Shown: in pieces, positions 11,401 through 17,400 of the stretch
Numbering within the stretch: the first letter of the stretch is position 1
Layout: each line of letters opens with the position of its first letter
NCBI GenBank assembly: GCA_047967505.1
Contig: CM106540.1
Strand: one strand, 5' to 3'
Origin: Dipteris shenzhenensis
Taxonomy: Eukaryota > Polypodiophyta > Polypodiopsida > Gleicheniales
Length of the DNA: 64,000 nt
Notes under the pieces: generated by a model
The model's database searches: none
The model's input: the letters and a program-made list of their open reading frames with translations, nothing else
What the model was told of the DNA's origin: nothing
Translations under genes and position numbers: made by a program

Positions 11401-14400
11401 TTAGCCTATGCACATGTGCCTCAGCAGATGAGAGGCAAATCGAATGACAAAGTTGCCAAGTGCATTTTTGTTGGCTATAGCAATAAGAGTAAAGGCTACC
11501 GCCTTTAGTCCTTGACACAGGATTTTTGTTAGTAGAGATGGTGGTTTCTGAAAAACTAAGATCTGAATGAGCTTGAAAAACAGCTATAGATAGGCTGATG
11601 GTTGCACCCACTGACAGTGGACAGTAGTTCAGAACAGCCAGTGGAAAATCAGCAAATGCAACACGAACAGCAGTATAGCGCCAGGTCAGGTCAATGATCA
11701 GCCCAAGCATAGAGCAACATCAATATACAAACACGGACATATGTGGTATCGGCTGGTGTGTCTCCACCCAACTGTATTTTCCCTAGGATGACCCCCAGCT
11801 AGAGGTCAGGCAACCTCCAACCATAGTCCATCCCAGGTAAGACTACGCGTCCTGTACCACGCAGCCCCATTTGCACACAGATGTTAAGGAGACACAGGCT
11901 TGGACTGGCTCTCAACCTAGCTGGGTATTCTCAGAAGGTCCCACTCCTGAGAATGCCCCAAATGAGCAAGGGCTCTCACTTATATAGATGTAGGATGTGT
12001 TAGATGTCTCAAGCCTAAGACTCCCCTTAGTGTACCAAAGGTACTACGTGTCGTAATCGTCCCATGGTTTGGACACATGACTATAGGTTAACCTGACCTC
12101 CATGACACTAGCCTAGTTATGTCCATGTGTGGACATAACATTCTCCCTCCCTTAAACAGAGAAGGATTGAGATATATTATATAAATTTTGGGAATTGGGG
12201 TTGAAGAGGATCAACACTTTCGTAACTGCTATCCTCATTTGAATGATCTTTCCATCTAACCTTCAGCTTTAGAATAGTCCTGTTCCTAAGCTGTCATTCC
12301 CTATAATCCAGATGGCATTTTGGTTCATGAGGTATGGGCAGATCTTTCAATCTTATGAGTTAATCCTCATAGACCAAGTTATCACCCAAAGCCTCTTTCA
12401 GTCTGCTGACATGAAAGTCTGGATGTACCCAAGCTCTGTTAGGTAATTGCAACTTGTAAGCCGTGTCATTGATCTTTTTAATTATAAAAAATTGGGCCAC
12501 AATAGCAATGAGATACTTTATACATAGGACCAATGCTTGAGAATCTTTTGGGATTCTCAAGTAAAGCGGCTGTCCTTCTGAGAAAACTCAAGGTGACAGC
12601 AGTAGAGCTCACCTTAACGTTCTGTAAGCCAACTACCCAAAGGGGCTCTAGGCATTCATACATCAGCATGAATGGACTGTTTCGGGTTGCTGAATGCTTA
12701 GTACTAGTGTAAGGAAATTCCAGCAAAGGAAGATAATCTTCCTTTGCTGGAAGATTATCTTCCTTTGCTGGAAGATTAATCTTCCTTTGCTGGAAGATTA
12801 TCTTCCGAATTAGACCTCCTTAGGGAGACATAAGCTCTCTTAGCATGGCTTCCAAAGTCTGATTAACGAGCTCATTTGTCCATCCAATTCTGGATGATTA
12901 GCCAAACTCATGGTGAGCTGAGTATCCAATTTATTGAATACAGCCCTATAATCCAGATGGCATTTTGGTTCATGAGGTATGGACAGATCTTTCAATCTTA
13001 TGAGTTAATCCTCATAGACCAAGTTATCACCCAAAGCCTCTTTCAGTCTGCTGACATGAAAGTCTGGATGTACCCAAGCTCTGTTAGGTAATTGCAACTT
13101 GTATGCCGTGTCATTGATCTTTTTAATTATAAAAAATTGGGCCACAATAGCTATGAGATACTTTATACATAGGACCAATGCTTGAGAATCTTTTGGGATT
13201 CTCAAGTAAAGCCGCTGTCCTTCTTAGAAAACTCAAGGAGACAGCAGTAGAGCTCACCTTAACGTTCTGTAAGCCAACTACCCAAAGGGGCTCTAGGCAT
13301 TCATACATCAGCATGAATGGACTGTTTCGGGTTGCTGAATGCTTAGTACTACTGTAAGGAAATTCCAGCAAAGGAAGATAATCTTCCGAAGTAGACCTCC
13401 TTAGGGAGACATAAGCTCTTAGCATGGCTTCCAGAGTTTGATTAACGAGCTCATTTGTCCATCCAATTCTGGATGATTAGCCAAACTCATGGTGATCTGA
13501 GTATCCAATTTATTGAATACAGCCCGTCAGAAGCCTAGCAGGCTCAGCATCTTTGTCATTGACTATTTCATTCAGCAAGCTATATAGGCGAAATAGCTTC
13601 TCAACAAACAAATGAGCAAGCTGGGTAGCTGTAACAATCTCTCTTATATGTATGAATCTAGCCAATATGGTGAGTCGGTCAGAGATTACCCAAATTGCAT
13701 CATGCCCACGAGAGGTTCGTCCACACATCACGAGTTGATGTGAATGGACACGACAAAAATCGTGTCTTTTCATGTGCTTGGGCAGTCCCAAAACCAAGGG
13801 ATGCACCTTTTCCACCATCGGATACACCTTTTGATGAAAAGTCTTGACTCCTCACCCAAGGGACACACCCCATCGTGGCAAAAAGGACACACCTATTCAT
13901 GTGGGGACACCCCTTTTAAAAACAGGGACACACCCCTTCATGAAAAGGTGCACCTATTCCAAGGGTCACACCCCTTCGAATAGGCACACCTTTTGGAACC
14001 AAGTACCTTATAAAAAGGGTACCTAGAGGGGTTAAAAAGGAAAACCCAGCCCCAAACCTTAGGTCTACCCTAGATTACCCAAGGGTCAAATAAACCCACC
14101 CTTTAAATTTTTTGGGCAACCACCCAACGTAGGCAGCACAAACTAAAAGACAAAAGGGACAATCCATTTCAACGCCCGTACAGATTTTCGTCAAACAAGT
14201 TGGCCTGCCTGCGCAGCCCCTGCCCTCGCCATTTCGCTGCCCTGCTCCCCTCGCCATATGCAGCCCCTAGTCTCGCCAGTTTTCGGCCCTGGTTCGCTGC
14301 CAGCCTGCAGCGCTAGATCAGCGTCAGCTTGCCATATCTGTCGCAAATCAGCCTTGGAAACCAGCAGCCTGGTTTCGCCAGCCTCTATCGTGATCCAGCC

Positions 14401-17400
14401 TGCAGCCTTGGAAGCCCTTTATCGCGATACAGCATTGGATACCAGCAGCTTGTTTCTGGTAATCAAGGTCAACGACAGTCTCAAGATCCCCAGAAGTCTT
14501 AGAAATCGTATGCTGGATTCCAACAGAAGCGCTCCTTCAAGGATCGCGCCTCTTCTTCTTCACAAAGTCATCACCGACATCCCCAATATAAAGGTGCGGC
14601 CATTGACAAGAAGAACAACTCCAGCACAAAAGGATTTTGTACCATCTGTACAGGCGACCATAGATGGTTCGAATGTCCCAAGCGACCAAAGCAAAATTCC
14701 AATATGGAACCTAGCACTTCCCAGACAGAAGATGCTACCCCAGCACAAGACAAGAAAGGCAAAGCTGTTCGAATGGCAAATACCATCCACCTGAGCCTTG
14801 CCAGCAACCCCGAACCTTTCCTGGCCACTCAAGTACTTTGTGTTCAAGGATCGATTCGTGGAACAACGGTCACTATCCTCATCGACAGTGGCTGCTCTAG
14901 CTAGTTCTATGGTCGACAAACTTCGGTTGACCACCAGTCCTAGTCTCATGGACTATCAGATTGAACTCGCAAATGGAATTACTTTCTTGTGCAACACCAG
15001 GATCAAAAACTTGTCTTTTCGCATCTAACATTATACGGACAAGTTGAACTTCGACATCATGCCTCTTTCTCGGTACGATGTCATACTTGGACAACAGTGG
15101 CTCTATGACTATGATCCATCAATCAGTTTTCGCAGCCATACTATCCAGTTTGTCCACCAGGGAAAACTTATTGAGCTAACTGGTTCTAGGGACTCTCCTT
15201 CAACCCCAGTTGCCTCTGCCCTACAAGTAAAGAAGTGGGTTCGTAAACGTCAAGTAAAGACTTCACTTCTGTTGGTTATGGCAGTAGAGGAGACACCAAC
15301 AAAGGATCCTGCTGAATACCTCAACCAACCTTTTTTCCAGCCCTACCTGGATATTTTTCCACAGGGATTGCCAAAGCAGTTACCACCTCGACGACCAGTG
15401 GATCACCCAATCGAACTTATTCCCAGCAGTAATCCACCATCGAAACCTCCTTATCGGGTTTCTTACACTCAAAATGAAGAAATCCAAAGACAGGTGACCG
15501 AGCTACTCGACAAAGGTCACATTCGGCCGAGTCGCAGCCCTTTCGGATCTCCTGTACTACTTGTGGAAAAAAAGAATAAGTCAATGCGCCTTTGCATCGA
15601 CTACCGAGTCCTCAACAAGCTCACTATCAAAAACAAGTATCCATTGCCTCGCATCGATAACCTCTTCGATCAACTTCTACATGCAACACAATTCTCAAAG
15701 ATTGATCTTCATTCAGGTTATCATCAAATTCGCATACGAGAAGGCGATGAGTACAAGATAGCTTTTCGAACAAAGTATGGATACTATGAATGTTTGGTCA
15801 TGCCTTTTGGGTTAAACAATGCCCCGGCCACATTCATGACACTCATGAACGACATCTCTCATGAACGATATCTTCAGGCCTTTCCTCAATAAGTTCGTCA
15901 TCTTTTACCTCGATGACATCCTCGTTTCCAGCAGATCCCTACATGAGCACAAACAACATCTTCACCAAGTTTTTGAAGTTCTCCGCGCAAATTCTCTCTA
16001 CATCAACATTGACAAGAGTGAGTTCTTCAAGACCCAACTCGAATATTTGGGACATGTTATTTCCGCTCAAGGCATCTCTGTGGATCCCAAGAAGGTCGAG
16101 GTAATCCGAAACTCTGGCCTACTCCTAAGAATGTTCATGATGTCCGCTCTTTTCTCGAATTGGCAAACTTCTACCATACAAAGGTCTATCAGTTTTCCGA
16201 AATCGCAGCTCCTATGTCCGAATTATTGAAAAGCACAGCAGTTTTTCAGTGGCTTCCCGAAACAGAGTATAGTTTCCAACAACTCAAGCAAGCACTCACT
16301 ACCACACCTGTTATGGCTATTGCTGACCCAAACCTTCCATTTGAGGTCATGACCGACGCTTCCGACATCGCTACAAGAGCAGTCTTGATGCAAGAAGGCA
16401 GAGTTATTGCTTTTGACAGCCGTAAACATATTGATATCCAAACCCGATACCCGGTTTATGATAAGGAGTTTCTTGCCATTGTATATGCTTATCGCTCTTG
16501 GAAACATTATCTCATGGGAGCCGACTCGGTGGTCAAGACAGACCATCACTCTCTAAAGTATATCTTTACTCAGCCAGTCATGAATGCTCGTCGACAAGCA
16601 CGTTGGGTTGAGTTTCTGGCCAACTTTCACATGACCATCGAGTACATTAGAGGACTACGCAATGTAGTTGCAGATGCTCTCAGCAGGTTAACTCTAGCAT
16701 CAGCTATGGTAATCTCTACATTATCTGTGGATGTTCCGAATTCATTCAAAGGGAAGTATTTCAATGATAAAGACTTCGGCATAGCAGTACAAGTTCTTTC
16801 AAAAGATCAACCTTCGACTTCCGAACAGAAGATTTTCTCATCCTATTCTCAATGGACGACCTTCTGTATTATCAAGATCGCGTCTGTGTACCACATGACA
16901 AGGATGTTCGACGTCTTTTGTTAAAAGAGCATCATGTGGTTCCTTATGCTGCCCATGCAGGCATCAACAAGACTTATAGGTTACTCAGTGCAACATACTA
17001 GTGGCCTTAGATGAAAAGCGACGTCATCAAAATGGTTACATCTTGCTTATCTTGTCAACAAATGAAAGCAAGCCGACAACTTTCAACAGGACTTCTTCAG
17101 CCTCTTCCAGTTCCAATTGAAAGGTGGGAAAGTATTTCCATGGATTTCATTACAACACTACCACGATCCTCCAGAGGTAACACTCAGATTATGGTAATTG
17201 TTGATCGATTGTCCAGAATGGCACACTTTGTTGCTTGCAAAAGCAGTGCACAGGCTCCGGACATAGCCAAACTCTTCATACAACACATCTTCCGACACCA
17301 TGGATTGCCCAAGAATATCATATCTGACAGAGATCCTAAGTTTACCAGTCACTTTTGGATTTCACTGTTCGAATCTTTGGGTACAACTCCTTGAGTTTGC

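Larger units (their letters stand above)
10127..11700 (+). mobile_element. Copia-1: Ty1/copia element, internally deleted, 3' end lost
   Basis: The left LTR (10127-10495, TG...CA) is followed by a tRNA-iMet type primer-binding site and a shortened internal region holding only integrase and part of the integrase-RT linker. Gag, protease, RT, RNase H and the right LTR are absent. Near 11640-11715 it is abutted by the minus-strand Ty3-2 LTR. Right border approximate. Confidence 0.72.
11700..13745 (-). mobile_element. Ty3-2: 3' end of a Ty3/gypsy element, minus strand, with tandem duplication
   Basis: On the minus strand: integrase core (from about 13740), integrase C-terminal part (twice because of a tandem duplication), then a polypurine tract AAGGGAGGGAGAA (about 12141-12153) and a 3' LTR ending at 12140. 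Gag, protease, RT and RNase H are missing: the element stops at about 13745 within integrase, next to Ty3-3. Confidence 0.78.
12360..13745 (-). pseudogene. Ty3-2 integrase remnant
   Basis: From about 13740 on the minus strand: [20 protein letters not shown] and [16 protein letters not shown], the Ty3/gypsy integrase core region around the first catalytic Asp, then NEIVNDKDA (second Asp region). The later part with [10 protein letters not shown] and the C-terminal [12 protein letters not shown] follows twice. Many stops and frame changes. Confidence 0.8.
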
